From Fulvia fulva (lineage: Eukaryota; Ascomycota; Dothideomycetes; Mycosphaerellales; Mycosphaerellaceae), in contig NC_063013.1 of assembly GCF_020509005.1 (NCBI RefSeq), positions 5,952,001 to 6,016,000 of the forward strand: DNA of 64,000 nt. The letters run 5' to 3'. Both the position numbers and the translations under genes were made by a program. The notes under the pieces were generated by a model that saw only the letters and a program-made list of their open reading frames with translations, had not been told where the DNA came from and did not search any database. This document shows positions 1 to 11,067 of this stretch, piece after piece. The stretch's first letter is position 1, and each line of letters starts with the position of its first letter.

Positions 1-115
1 AGACGGCGGATCATACGAAAGACGAAGAAGGACCTAATAGGATAGCGTATATCTATATATAGTATCGCCGGTATTAGTATAGGTGTTTTAGGAGGGACAG
101 CTGTACTTAGGACTT
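1..115 (+). mobile_element. 3' end of a RIP-mutated Ty3/gypsy relic
   Basis: This stretch is the reverse-complement counterpart of about 46,720-46,830, which lies just downstream of the integrase region of the gypsy relic on the other side of the gene island. The shared run includes the pattern gacgaagaaggacctaatag. The copy here therefore points the opposite way and enters from beyond the left edge. It has no open reading frame, and CpA/TpG are depleted in favour of TpA. The exact right border is not defined. Confidence 0.5.
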
Positions 116-119
116 GACT

Positions 120-3100
120 AGTAAGCCCTAATTACTAATCCCCCTAAGCACTCAATGTTGACCCTATAACCTGTATATTCTCAACACCCTTTAGCCTATA
201 TAGCTATACTATCTTGTTTTCGTATATATAGAGGGGATACCGTATTAGTAAAAACCCCTCCTCCTTCCCGCCTGTCTTTTCCCCGTCGTTATTATCTTAG
301 ATTTCCCTTATTAAGGGTACGCTAGTGTTATCGGCCTGCCCTAATAACTACCCTATCTATAACCCCCCTAGCTTCCGCCTCTTATCTATCTACTCCTCCG
401 TCTCGCTAGCGAGGCTAAACTACTAGAGGTATCCCTACTATAGTATCTACCGAGAGATTCGGCGAATATTACCTTTGTCCTTAATAATTAACTTATAGTC
501 TCTCCTTTCTACTTAGTACCTCTAATTTCCCCTACCTCTCGCCTACTACGGGCATCGTAGTAGTATATGTTCTAGGTTTTACGATAGGTAGCTATACTAG
601 TAGGCTAGGTTTTAGATGTCTAGTACGCGTCTCCTAAATAGGTAGGCCCTTAATCTAATATATTCGGACCTGATTTAGATCTCTATACTTGCTTCGGCCC
701 TTATTAGGTCCCTATATAGCTAGTAATTATGTCTCTAGAAAGCTCGGAGTACTATCGGGCCTATTATCTTAGGGGTCTTCCTTCTCTAGTCCTACTCCTA
801 TAGGTAGCTCGCTATCTATTCCGCTAGACTTTAGATCTTAGACTTACTCCCGCCGGCCTAGCGAGTCCTACGCTCCTTCTCTTTTCGTACTAGCTATTCG
901 GTACTTGTCTATACGGCCGTAAAGGTAGTAAGGTCATCCTCTTTTTAGCTTATCCTATAGCCGGCCCCTCTCCGGTAGCGGCTTTCTATCTTATTCTTTA
1001 CCTCCTAGATTGTAGTTTATACTAGGTAATCTATCGTCTTTACCGCGTGTTAAATTCTTATTCCCCGGATATATTAGCCGATTAGTAGTGTTCCCGTCTC
1101 TATTTCTACCGTACTTATTAACGTTGTCTTATATACGCCTAGTATCCTACGTAGGTTACCTACCTATATCCTATTTAGGGGTTACTCTATCCGTTTTAGG
1201 ATCGGCTTACCTACGCCTCCTGTTCCCTAAATCTATGCCCCGTATAGTATAGCTAGTCTAACGATCGCCTTATATATTACTCTTGCCTTATCGAATATTA
1301 CTCCCTATATAGACGCCGTAAGCCTCTTTATCGAGGCTTTGTTAACTTACGCTCGACTCTAGGCTTTCTTAATCTATACGTTCTAGCTTAGCTTCGGGTC
1401 GAGCTAGATCCCTAGTACTCGTAGCTCCGCTAATAGCTTAGTCTCGTAGCCTTAGATTCTTACCGCCGCCTTTATATTATAGTATGTTCTCGCTTTACTA
1501 AGGTGTATAAGTTAGTACTTTTTAGGGGCGAACTAGGCACTATACTTCTTTACCTACTCCTCGTATTTCTTATACCTATCTTTAAGGAGGCGACAGTTCT
1601 CCTTTATCGAGTCTAACTAGGCTAGAATGTTTATATCGTCTACGAATCCCGATACTAAGATTTACGGAGAGGTGAGTAGGGGGATTAGATCAGACATAAA
1701 TATTAGAAATAGGATAGGGGAGAGAGTAGATCCCTAAGGTATTCTAGCCTCTACCTTTACCGGGTCGGACGTATACCTCCCTAGGACTAGGTATATCGTC
1801 CGTTCCTAGAGAAAGGAGTAGACGAACTTCGTTACCTACTAGGGGATGCCTTTCTGTTATAGGATATATATTAGCCTTTAGTATAAGACGTTATTAAAGG
1901 CCCCTACGATGTCGAGAGATAGTAAGGACGCCGCTCGGTTCCTACCGTAGTGCTAGAGGGTCTGAATTTGCTCTATAATTAGCTCTATTACTATTAGTAT
2001 CGATCGCTAGCTTCTTCCCCCTTTCTATATTACTAGGAGTACGTAGTTATCCTCGGCTAGCTACGTAAGTCTCTAGGCTACTATCTTCTCTAGGACCTTC
2101 CCTATCGTATTTAGAAGTACAATTAGCCTATACGATTTAAGCTAAGTATAGTTATCCTTCTATAGCTAACGTAGTACTACTGTTATAGACTCTCTATACG
2201 GCTTCGGGTAATACCCTAGCCGTAGGTACGCGGTAAATAGGTTTATAAGGCTCGGCGCTATCTCTTCTCTATACTCTTTTAGTAGTAGGTTTAGTATCCT
2301 ATCTAGGCCTAGGGCTTTTCGTTCTTTTAGCTTACTTATAACTCCTATTACTATATTAGAGCTAACTGCCTAATCTATATCTAGGGGTTCCGGGTATATA
2401 CTCGGGTCGATATCCGTAAGGTCTGCCTCTACTTACGTCGAAAAGAAATAGTCGGCTTATACTTTTGCCTTGCCCCTAGGCGTAGTCTAGGCAATCCCTT
2501 CGCGGTCTACGATTAGAGGGAAGTAAGGGGTTCGTTACTCTTTAGGTAGTCGTACCTATTTAGCTAGTCTCTATATCTATTCCGGGTTTTCTATAACGAG
2601 CCCGATCGTCGCTCTCTAGTCCTATAGCTTATCGCGTCTTATCTATGCCTTCTTCTCTTATATCGCGCGACAGTATTGCTCCTACGTCTCTTAGGTATGT
2701 TCCTCCGTCTACTATCGCCTTGCCCTTCTAGCCTCCTTTACCTTCGTAGAGTATTTAGGGGTCTAGAAGGCCTTCTACTACGTTAAGGGCCGGAGTAACG
2801 GCGTATATTGTTACGCTACTTACTATATAACCGAGGTAATCTGTTCCGCTACTTGATATAGCTAAGCTGTCGTCTCGAGTTCTCTATACTATAGTAGGTT
2901 CGCTATTAGGAAGCCTCTTATATCGTCCTAGCGTACCTTCTTCTAGTTACGGCGTAGTTCGCTTACTAGCTCCTCTATCGCCTTCACCCCTAGCGTCGTT
3001 TAATAAGGAAGGAATCGTATTAGCTACGAGATAAGGTAACAAGTCTTAACCGCGCTTTCCTACTTATCTAGTACTACCGTATAGCCTAGTTTCGAGAGGT

Positions 3101-4594
3101 TAGCCCGGAGTAAAAGCTTCCCTCTACGCCCTCCCTCCCTATTTACTCCTTAAGCTAATATCCACCTCTATAGGCCTAAGCCCTTTAGTGCTCTCTATTG
3201 ACCGATATACGTATCTATCCTCTCGGGCTATATAAATAGTATTAGCCGTCGCTACTAGTATATACTACGCCCTAGGTTTTGACGCCCTTCGCGTTACCGT
3301 AGCCTATCTCTAGAAAGTGGCCGTCTATACCTCGTAGGTTTGCTCGGGGCATACACTACGCCGGGTAGCGTACTCCTTACGTTTCTACTTACTAACTAAT
3401 ATAAAGTTTCTTATTACCCTACCCTCGATCCTCCCCGATTATAGAAGTAATCTACTCGTATTATTCATCTTTTCCCCGTCCTAATAGCCGTCGTTTCCTT
3501 ACTTAGGCTATCGTCTTTTCCTCGTCGTAATCTACTATATTAGACTAGGTACGTTATATAGCGGAATAGGTAGTACCTTAGGTAAAACCCTCGGTTCTAT
3601 ACTAGATACTTAATAGGCCCTTATAGGCTTCGTCGCGTGTCTACCTACCTACCGTATTGCCCGCTAGTAAATACTAGATTATTTCGTAGTCCGCTCGACG
3701 CCGTTATATAGTCCGCTTAGTTGTTGTTCTATAGTCCGCTCGTCTAATATTCGTCGCTCGGCCCGCTCATTTTACGGTCTCTAGAGGTGAAAATTCTATA
3801 CTTATACTAGAGGTGTCCTATCGAGCGTATAGGCTACGGTTCCGCGCCCTTCTTATACGTAGAAAGAAGAGGGACTCGCTCCCGACACGAGTATACGCTC
3901 GTCGGATAGTTTTTATACCCGTTTTACTAGTAGTCCTCTATTCGCCGCGGCTTCGCCTACGTTACGCGCCCGTCGCGCCTACGACGCTCTAGCGTAAGAA
4001 TACTTAGCTCTCTCGTAGTAAGACGAGAGGTTCGTAGCCGATAATACGTATAGGTAATTCTCGTCGTCGACCGGCTACGCTCTATAGTAGCGTCGGTCTC
4101 CCCGCTATAGTTACGAGCGTATAGCGTACGTCTCTACTCTTTAGCTTCTAGGCTATAATAATGTCTTATTTACTAGCCTAGCGCGCCTACTCTACGAGGC
4201 GTTAGTATAATAGTACCGCTACCCGCTCTCTTTCTTTAGGGTTGTCTATATATATCGTAACCTCGCGCTAAACTAGCCTAACGCGGTACGTTAGTTACTC
4301 TACGGCTACTATAGCCGCTTAGGTATATATCGCCGGCCTAGCTCTTCCTAGCGCCTAGATCTCCCGTAGGAGGTCCGCGTTCGTTACTTCCTTTACTAGC
4401 GCTAGCGCCTTCGTCGCCCGTAGTAGCTCCTAGATTACTTTAGCTAAGCTCTCGAGGAGGCTACGGATCGCGCGTTTATAGAGTAGATTAGCGCTCGCGA
4501 GGGTAGCTATAATTTCGTATATAATCGCGGTATATTCGACCGTATCTATACCGTATTTTATATACTAGTTCTTCTAGTTAGTAGCTTATAGTTG
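120..4594 (-). mobile_element. RIP-mutated Tad1-type LINE relic (copy A)
   Basis: Read on the minus strand, the sequence still spells reverse-transcriptase blocks of a non-LTR retrotransposon despite many stops. A block like SLDIVGAFNNVL lies near 1,890-1,930, a QGSTLSPILF-like block (its Q now a stop) near 1,730, and the catalytic box GFVDDINILA near 1,625-1,655. ORF1-like sequence extends leftward from about 4,560. Almost every potential CAG or CAA codon is now TAG or TAA, as expected for RIP. The segment at about 3,000-4,080 is repeated in inverted orientation at about 44,460-45,480. It is certainly non-functional. The 3' end near 120-300 and the 5' end near 4,594 are estimates. Confidence 0.75.
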
Positions 4595-6610
4595 TTATAG
4601 TTACTACCTAATAGCATTTGAATAATCGACGATAGTAGTCCTACGTAAGCCGTAAAAGGAAGACTATACGTAGGTAAAGTCGTACCGCCTAATTACGCTC
4701 CTTAATACTCTTAGGAAGGCGCTTAAGAAGCTAGTTATAACGAGACTCTCCGAGGCGCTAGAGGAGTACTCCCTACTCCCGGACACCTAGATAGGTACGC
4801 GCCTATAGGGATCGACACTATCCGCGATAGAACTTATTACCTCTTAGGTAAAGGCTATCTAGTATAGGAATAGGGACAAGGTAGTATCCTTACTTAGTCT
4901 AGACATATTAGGAGCCTTCGACTACGTATTATACCCGCGGCTACTCTATATCCTAAGGTCGAAAGGACTCTCTAAGTAGCTTATTAACTCCGTACGGTCC
5001 TACCTCTAAAACCGTAATACGTCAATCCTAGTCGGTTAGTATAAAAGCCTATTTTAAGTAGTCTATACTAGAATTCGTAAGGCTTAACGCTAGTACCTAT
5101 CCTGTTCCTCTTCTTTATAGCGAAGCTACTCCTAGCCCTAGAATCCTAGAACACCGCTACGAGCGGCTTCGTAGACGATACGAACATCCTAGCGTAGTCT
5201 TGCTCGACTAAGGAGAACTATAGGCTACTAGAAGAGAAGTATAAGATCTACGAGGACTAGGCTAGGAGGTATAGGGCTCGGTTTGCCCTAAAAAAGTACA
5301 ATCTAATACACTTTACGCGCCGGCTACGGTTCTATAATATATAAGCTTCTATCTAGATATAGGGGTATACGACTAACCCGGTAAATCAGCTTAGGATCCT
5401 CGGACTATAGGTAGACCCGGCGCTACGGTAGAGGAAGTACGTATAGGCAATATTACGGAAAGCTAAACAGAATATAGTATTATACTAGAGGCTTACTATA
5501 TCTACGTAGGGAGCGGACTTTCGGTAGTTACGACTTCTATATACGGCTATTATACGGCCAGTCCTTACCTATAGTAGCTAGGTGTAGTCCTTAGGCGAGA
5601 GGGCCTACCTATTAAAGGGACTCGTCGCGCCGTTAGCGAAGATCTAAAACTAATGCCTAAGGAAGGTCACCGGGGTATATAAGTCGATACTAATAAGAAT
5701 ACTTAAGTACGAGACCGCTATACCGCCAATCGACCTATATATCTAGGGACTACGGACCTCCTACTTAGGTAAGTCGGTATAGTACCTAGTATAGAAGGTC
5801 ATTACTAGTATAGTCGTAAGGGCCCGCGACTTAGTACTAGCGTATAAGGGTATTCGACCCGGAAACGAGCCGAACTACCGGGTAAGGGGCGAATACCTAG
5901 GAATATAATAGGAAGGTAAGAAGTCGTTTATAGAGTAACTATAGAAAGAGAGGTAGAACAACTAGGTTATAGGGTATAGTAGACGCCCTTAGCTAGCGGG
6001 ATAACCTAAGGAATAGTTAGCTACGAAATCCGCGGTTAAGTACCCCCCGAAGCTTATCTACTACCGCCTTACGAGGGTATAGAGTAGTATAGTAACCTAA
6101 CTACGAAGCGAACACATCGGCCTCTAGGGGTACCTATTATAGAGGGAGGTTCTAGAATATATAAATACTAGCTACCTCTACGGCTATTACTCCTAGAATA
6201 TACGGTACGTACTCCTTGTCTATCCGAGGTAGTCGCTAGGAAGGGGGGAGTAGATAGTAAAGGCGAGGAACCGGACGATTAGGGCACTTCTTAATAACGT
6301 TAAGGGCCTACGGCGTATTACGAACTAGATACTAGAGAAGGGCTAGCTAGAACAGTACCGCCTAGTAGGAGTAGTATAGGAAGAGAGGACACGGCGTAGC
6401 GCGACGAGACTGGCTAGGAGCGGGGGCTAACGGGGTAGTAATATAGACTACGTACGTTTAGAGGGAAAGCTAATCTAGATAAGGAGAAGTCGGGGGCGGG
6501 AAGGGTTTTCAACTTTTCGGGTTTCCCTTTATATATAATAATAGATATATACCTATATAGGCCGAATAGGGTCCTAGAATAGGGGAATAACAAATCTATC
6601 TATCTATCTA
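4595..6610 (+). mobile_element. RIP-mutated, 5'-truncated Tad1-type LINE relic (copy B)
   Basis: The plus strand spells a non-LTR reverse transcriptase in broken frames: a SLDILGAFDYVL-like block near 4,900-4,935 and GFVDDTNILA near 5,165-5,195. It matches, in inverted orientation, the longer copy at about 50,623-54,960, but begins in the middle of that copy, which is the usual 5' truncation of LINE insertion. Its 3' end carries a simple tail, aatctatctatctatcta, at 6,593-6,610. Stops are dense and CpA/TpG are nearly absent. Confidence 0.8.
6593..6610 (+). repeat. (ATCT)n tail at LINE 3' end
   Basis: About four and a half copies of the tetranucleotide ATCT end LINE copy B. The homologous minus-strand LINE has the same kind of tail near 50,627-50,640 (GATA repeats on the plus strand). 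Repeat-type tails are common in Tad1/I-like LINEs and mark the true 3' ends here. Confidence 0.7.
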
Positions 6611-7655
6611 GTTGTTATAGTCGTTATAGTAGATAGTCTCCGTATCCCGTTTCTCCCGGGCGCGTCGTCGCTCTACGCGTCCCCCTTTATTCGCCGCCCT
6701 TCGAAGGCGCTCTTTACTTTTACGACGCTATCGCCCCTTTATTTATTATCGTGTTATGCCGGTATATAGAGCGTAAGGATCTTATAGTCTAGATAGTAGT
6801 CCTTAAAACCCTAGTTCAAATAGCTCTTATAGCCGTCTAAAATAAGTAACCTATAGCTACCTATAGAACGCGTCTCTATATACGCGTTAAAGTGCTTTAA
6901 CTACTCGAGGCTAAGTACTTTATTCGTCTATCTATTCTTGGAGACCGTTAGCTTCTAATTTCGCGGTATATCTACCTCTTTATACTATACTAAAACATAG
7001 ACGCTCCCTTTATAGATAATAAAGAGTAGGGTCGAGTAGCTAGCGGTATAGATACTCTAAATGACTATAACCTACTCTCTATTACTAGGCTAAGTAGCCG
7101 TAGGGCAAGAGCGTCGTTTTAGCTAGTAACGACTTTTATAGAGCTAATTACGCGTATCTAAAAGTCCGTCTTATCGAAGTTATAGATATCCTCGTTATTT
7201 ACGCTATACTTAGTAATTGTCTCTTATATAAGCTTAAACTAGGCGCTTATAACTTCTAGATCTTCCTAGAGTATTCTCTAACGGTCCTTCGCTCGGTTAA
7301 AGGCCGTTTTAAGCTTAGTAGAGCGTAAAACAAATCTCTCTACCTAGTTCTTACCTACCGGATCCGCGTCGCGTTTACCGAGTAGCTTGTCCGCTATATC
7401 TAATACCTCGCTAAGGGTAGGCGCAAATCCTCGCGAATCGAGGTCGAGGATATATCGAACAATCGTCTATTCTTCGGTTAACGTAAGCTTATACTAGATA
7501 GGGCGAGTATCGACGCGAGGAGTAATTCCGTAGTACCGGCTAGTTAGCGTCGAACAAGATACGTAATATACTATAGCTACGCGTAGGAGACTCGGAAATT
7601 AGCCCTGACGATAGGCAGAGAGGGTAAGAGCAATTCTGCCTTCTTTATTAGACAA
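6611..7655 (-). mobile_element. RIP-mutated pogo/Fot1-like DNA transposon relic
   Basis: The minus strand, ignoring stops, reads like the DDE transposase of the pogo/Fot1 group. A block IYNFDKTDF (family pattern IYNFDETGF) lies near 7,160-7,200. LSLEWLKHFNAYI lies near 6,880-6,930, and RLLILDGYKSYL (family pattern RLLILDGHGSH) near 6,820-6,860. The blocks are in the order expected for the family. Many TAG/TAA stops and TpA excess show RIP. Terminal inverted repeats and the TA duplication were not located, so both borders are approximate. Confidence 0.65.
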
Positions 7656-8206
7656 TTATATATTATGTTATTAAGACATAGTAGGATAATTAAGAAGTTG
7701 GTCGTACTAAGACAAAATTCCCAGCTCACTAGTGCTTTACGTTAGTAGAACTTTGCGTATTATAGATAAGGCAAAGTACCAGAACGTAACCGGCGCTACT
7801 GTTTCTATTTCGAGTTGTTACATAGAAGTCGCTAACGGTCGCCGTATAAGCATAAACCTTGACCTGCACTGATTCCGTAATTGCACGGACTGACCTTCGA
7901 ACAAACTTACACAAGGCTGTCTTCTAGACCGCGCGCTTTGTATAGCGATGTTGCTAATATATCACAACCACCGGAGCAGTGTTCCCGATCTTGTAAAACA
8001 CCGGCGCCTTGAGTTCATCTTTTCGTGACAAGTCGTGATCCCCATTCGGTCGATCAGCCGAGACATACAACGTACCGAGACAGGACATCTCATTCAAGAC
8101 ATCACGTGCGAGACACAGCCTATAAGACATGCACGAGAAAGTTTCATACATGAAGCGAAGTAATGTGAAGGTAAGAGCAGCTATGTTGATCTGACTCGCT
8201 AATGAT
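7656..8206. other. Left border of the gene island, no gene seen
   Basis: Base composition changes here from RIP-type sequence, with almost no CpA/TpG, to ordinary fungal sequence. The change is visible between about 7,640 and 7,740. The reading frames present are short and look like chance. The right part is downstream of the minus-strand gene that ends at 8,207 and may include its 3' untranslated region. Confidence 0.6.
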
Positions 8207-8902
8207 TCACAGTGGCTTTCCACACTCCTCGAACCCCACGGCCAACGTGGTGAGGTCTCCCGCCAAAGAGTGATTCTGCATCAACTCGCCACAGTGCTTG
8301 GTGTGTTCTTTCGCCCAAATGCCTCTGATGACAGGCCGTCTATCGATCCACGAGCCCATCTGCCTTTGCCAAAGGTACTGGCAATGCGTCCAATGAAACT
8401 CGTTCTCGATGTACATATAATCGTGGTCTCCCTTGCGGATCTCCTTCTCGGTCGCCTTGTGGGTGAGACGATCGTCCCAATACATTCTGTTGAGGAAGTT
8501 GTGCTTCTCCAGGTAATCCTCCATCAGGTCGGTGTCGTCTTTATCAAGACAGTCGGCAGGCACCCACATGGTCAGCATGATATCGAACTTGCAGTTTTTT
8601 GCGCGAGCTTCTGTCGAGCTGTTGCCGCAATCTTGCCAGTGAACGTAGTTGTTCATGCCGCTTGCTGGATCAACACTGGCGCCGGGGATGATGTTGATGA
8701 CGCGAGCGGCCATCAGGGCGATGCTAGCAGTGATGATGGCAACGGCGAGGATGAGGAAGGTGTTCCAGAAGAGGTTGAACTTCGAGGTCCGTTGGTGTCG
8801 CCATGCTAGGTTCTCGGTGGAGAAGCGTCTGTCGTCGATTGGAGACTGACTGCCCGCTTTTTCATTGGCCAGCGGTTCGTACTTTGGGGCCGTGATGCCC
8901 AT
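8207..8902 (-). CDS. UstYa-like (DUF3328-like) single-pass membrane protein
   Basis: The gene encodes a 231-residue protein of a fungal type II membrane family. A cytosolic N-terminus with the common KYEPL motif (residues 7-11) is followed by one membrane helix at about 43-67. A longer outer domain has several cysteines and two HxxHC motifs, HWTHC at 170-174 and HTKHC at 200-204. Paired HxxHC motifs are the hallmark of the UstYa/DUF3328 group, in which some members act as oxidases that cyclise peptides. No precursor-peptide or biosynthetic gene is seen nearby, so a metabolic role is only speculation. The ATG at 8,902 fits the family N-terminus; another in-frame ATG at 8,983 would add 27 residues. 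No intron is needed. It could instead be an unrelated conserved fungal membrane protein with the same histidine-cysteine spacing. Confidence 0.6.
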   Translation of the reverse strand: MGITAPKYEPLANEKAGSQSPIDDRRFSTENLAWRHQRTSKFNLFWNTFLILAVAIITASIALMAARVINIIPGASVDPASGMNNYVHWQDCGNSSTEARAKNCKFDIMLTMWVPADCLDKDDTDLMEDYLEKHNFLNRMYWDDRLTHKATEKEIRKGDHDYMYIENEFHWTHCQYLWQRQMGSWIDRRPVIRGIWAKEHTKHCGELMQNHSLAGDLTTLAVGFEECGKPL

Positions 8903-9327
8903 GTTCAATCGGTCGTCGCGATTAGGAAAGGACTGGATAGGTAAGCACGAAGTAAGGGATGCGGTGACATGCAAATATCGCATAGTGAGGGCGTTCGCGC
9001 GCGTGAAAGAGAAAGGGCGCTAGCCACATTTGGTACTCAATGAAGTGAATCCAGCCTATCGAAGCCAAAGGCCAGCATCATATTTCAATGCTACACGTGC
9101 CGCCACGCGATCACCTTAATCTTACATGCATCCGAGATCTTTCTTTGGCAGTTACCGTTGCCCACCTCTCAAGCGAAGGAAGCATGAAAGGTCGCCACGA
9201 GACCAGACGCTTTACTGCAGCATCTCTCCATCTTCCAACAGGACAAAGGTTTGAAGCCTTCCTGGTATTGACGCATAGGTTTCGGCGTTGCTGTTGGAAT
9301 GAATGCAGGAACGAACAGATAGCTCAC

Positions 9328-10047
9328 TCAAGCCGATAACCTCTTCTCTTGCACCGTCATCTTCGACGATACGTCTCGACGTCTCGACCAAGCCTCCGCC
9401 ATTCCGATCAGGCACACCGCAAGCCCAATAATGAACATTGGGATGAGGTTCCAGCGCCAGCCTCGCATTACCCGCAGATGTTCTCTGATTGTACCTGCAT
9501 CGCTATTGTGTGTAAGGGGCAACTGCAGCACAGCACCAAACCAGTTCTCAGGCGTCCATTCATCGAGCGGGTAGGCGACATAATTCGGGTAAGGGCGGTT
9601 GTCCAGTGTTGCAGCAATAGCGATGTCGATGATCTGGCCGTCGTGATTGTTCGTGAGAACAAGGGTATAGATCAAGGCCGCGAGTGTAAGCAGAATCGAG
9701 GGCACTGTCATTGCTAGCCAGAAATAATACCAGAACATTCCGATTCTGCTGAGGATGGAGCTTGTTCGAGTGGCTCGGCTACGGAGCCACAGTGCAAGGA
9801 TACCTCCCATGCCTATCAAGACGAAAGCTGTTCCTGCTGCTCCGTTGCTAGTGTGACCTTGGTCGACTAATAGGCCAAGAGGCTTGCCGTGGAGTGGGAA
9901 TGTGCTGCCATTGTAATTGATGTCGAAGTCTCGTCCAGCTCTTCGATGTAGCCACCCTACCATACTGCTGATGAATGATAGCTCGATGATGGAGCCTACC
10001 ATCAGAATGCCGATCGCAACGTTTAGCGCGAGGGTAAGCGGTGCCAT
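9328..10047 (-). CDS. Four-helix fungal membrane protein, function unknown
   Basis: An intronless 239-codon frame with an ATG start. Hydrophobic segments lie at about residues 8-32, 69-90, 103-131 and 200-219, so four membrane helices are predicted. A long loop between the third and fourth contains the block TPENWFGAVLQLPL. The C-terminus is short and rich in Arg and Lys, probably cytosolic. It is in the same orientation as the UstYa-like gene downstream (gap about 430 bp from its upstream ATG). I do not recognise a named family. Similar tetraspan proteins of unknown role are common in filamentous ascomycetes. Confidence 0.6.
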   Translation of the reverse strand: MAPLTLALNVAIGILMVGSIIELSFISSMVGWLHRRAGRDFDINYNGSTFPLHGKPLGLLVDQGHTSNGAAGTAFVLIGMGGILALWLRSRATRTSSILSRIGMFWYYFWLAMTVPSILLTLAALIYTLVLTNNHDGQIIDIAIAATLDNRPYPNYVAYPLDEWTPENWFGAVLQLPLTHNSDAGTIREHLRVMRGWRWNLIPMFIIGLAVCLIGMAEAWSRRRDVSSKMTVQEKRLSA

Positions 10048-11067
10048 GGTAGGAGGTACGATGTCGTGGTAATGACAGTGCTTCAGAGTCTTCGTTTGGG
10101 GTAGAATGGCGCTTCTTCGGTATGTAACCGGACCTCGACTAGAGTTGCGTATCGCTTGTGTCCTCGCTGTATGTATCGATGCCGGTAGTTATGATAAATA
10201 TTCTGAGATCAACACCCGGGCACTATCTTGAAGAGTCTGTGTACTGCAACAATGATTAAGGACAGAGAATGAAACACTAAGAGATGCTGTAGTGTCTGAA
10301 GGAAGAGCAAAGCGAAGGCGATCGAAGAGATGGCAATTCTTATCACTAATGCTTAGCCTCGCGACTGCACAAGCTGACAATGCAGTTCGTCTCTGCATCT
10401 TCAACCCATGCACAGATGGGATGACACGGTCCGCTATTTGTTGCAGTTGGTCCCAGATGGGTGTAGAAGGAGTGCCGTCCTGTGGAAACCTGAGGCTGAG
10501 GTGAGAACTGGCTGCAGGATTGCAGAAGCGAGCCAACAGCTGCATGGTGTCGCGGCTCAGAATAGGGTCACAAGCGAATGGCTTCATGGCTGTGCTGCGT
10601 GCTGAACAATGTCAAGACGGCCAGAATGAGCCTCGGACGATGCTAAAGCGAAATTTAGGCCTGCAGAGATGCGTATAGACTCAGCCCTATGTTGTTGGAA
10701 GTGCTGCTCGCTGATACCGTCTCTTCTTGGGTTTGGGATGTCGCATCGACTGCGGTGCTTCTCCGCGGGAGGGTTGATCGTTCTATGTCAAGGTAGCAGA
10801 TATGTCTGGTGAAATGTTTGCCATACAGTGCCGCAACCGTCGTCATGGGGTCAAGCGAATGTTGTTGTTGATGTCGTACATGTAGTGTGAAGAGGAAGTG
10901 CACTGTCTCGGATGACAGGCGCGAGGTATCAGACCCACTGCCTTCCACTTCGAGATTAGGCTTCCTGTGAGTCTGTAGCTCTTGCCTCCAGAAAATTGTT
11001 GAGCAGATGACTAGAAACACAACCGTGAACTTGAAGAACACTTACTTCGACGACAGCTTAGTTGAAT
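10048..11067. other. Divergent intergenic region, no gene supported
   Basis: This 1.0-kb gap separates the minus-strand membrane-protein gene from the plus-strand Emw1 homologue and should contain both promoters. Two minus-strand frames of about 130 codons lie in it (10,189-10,587 and 10,655-11,041), but neither has recognisable domains. The second starts only about 25 bp from the Emw1 start. Confidence 0.5.

Noticed and set aside
10189..10587. 132-codon minus-strand frame between the membrane-protein gene and EMW1
   Set aside because: No recognisable domain, and overlapping plus-strand frames of similar quality show that open frames arise by chance here.
10655..11041. 128-codon minus-strand frame with a hydrophobic start (MFFKFTVVFLVICSTIFW)
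   Set aside because: It resembles a signal peptide, but the rest has no domain or cysteine pattern. The frame starts about 25 bp from the Emw1 start on the opposite strand, leaving no room for promoters.
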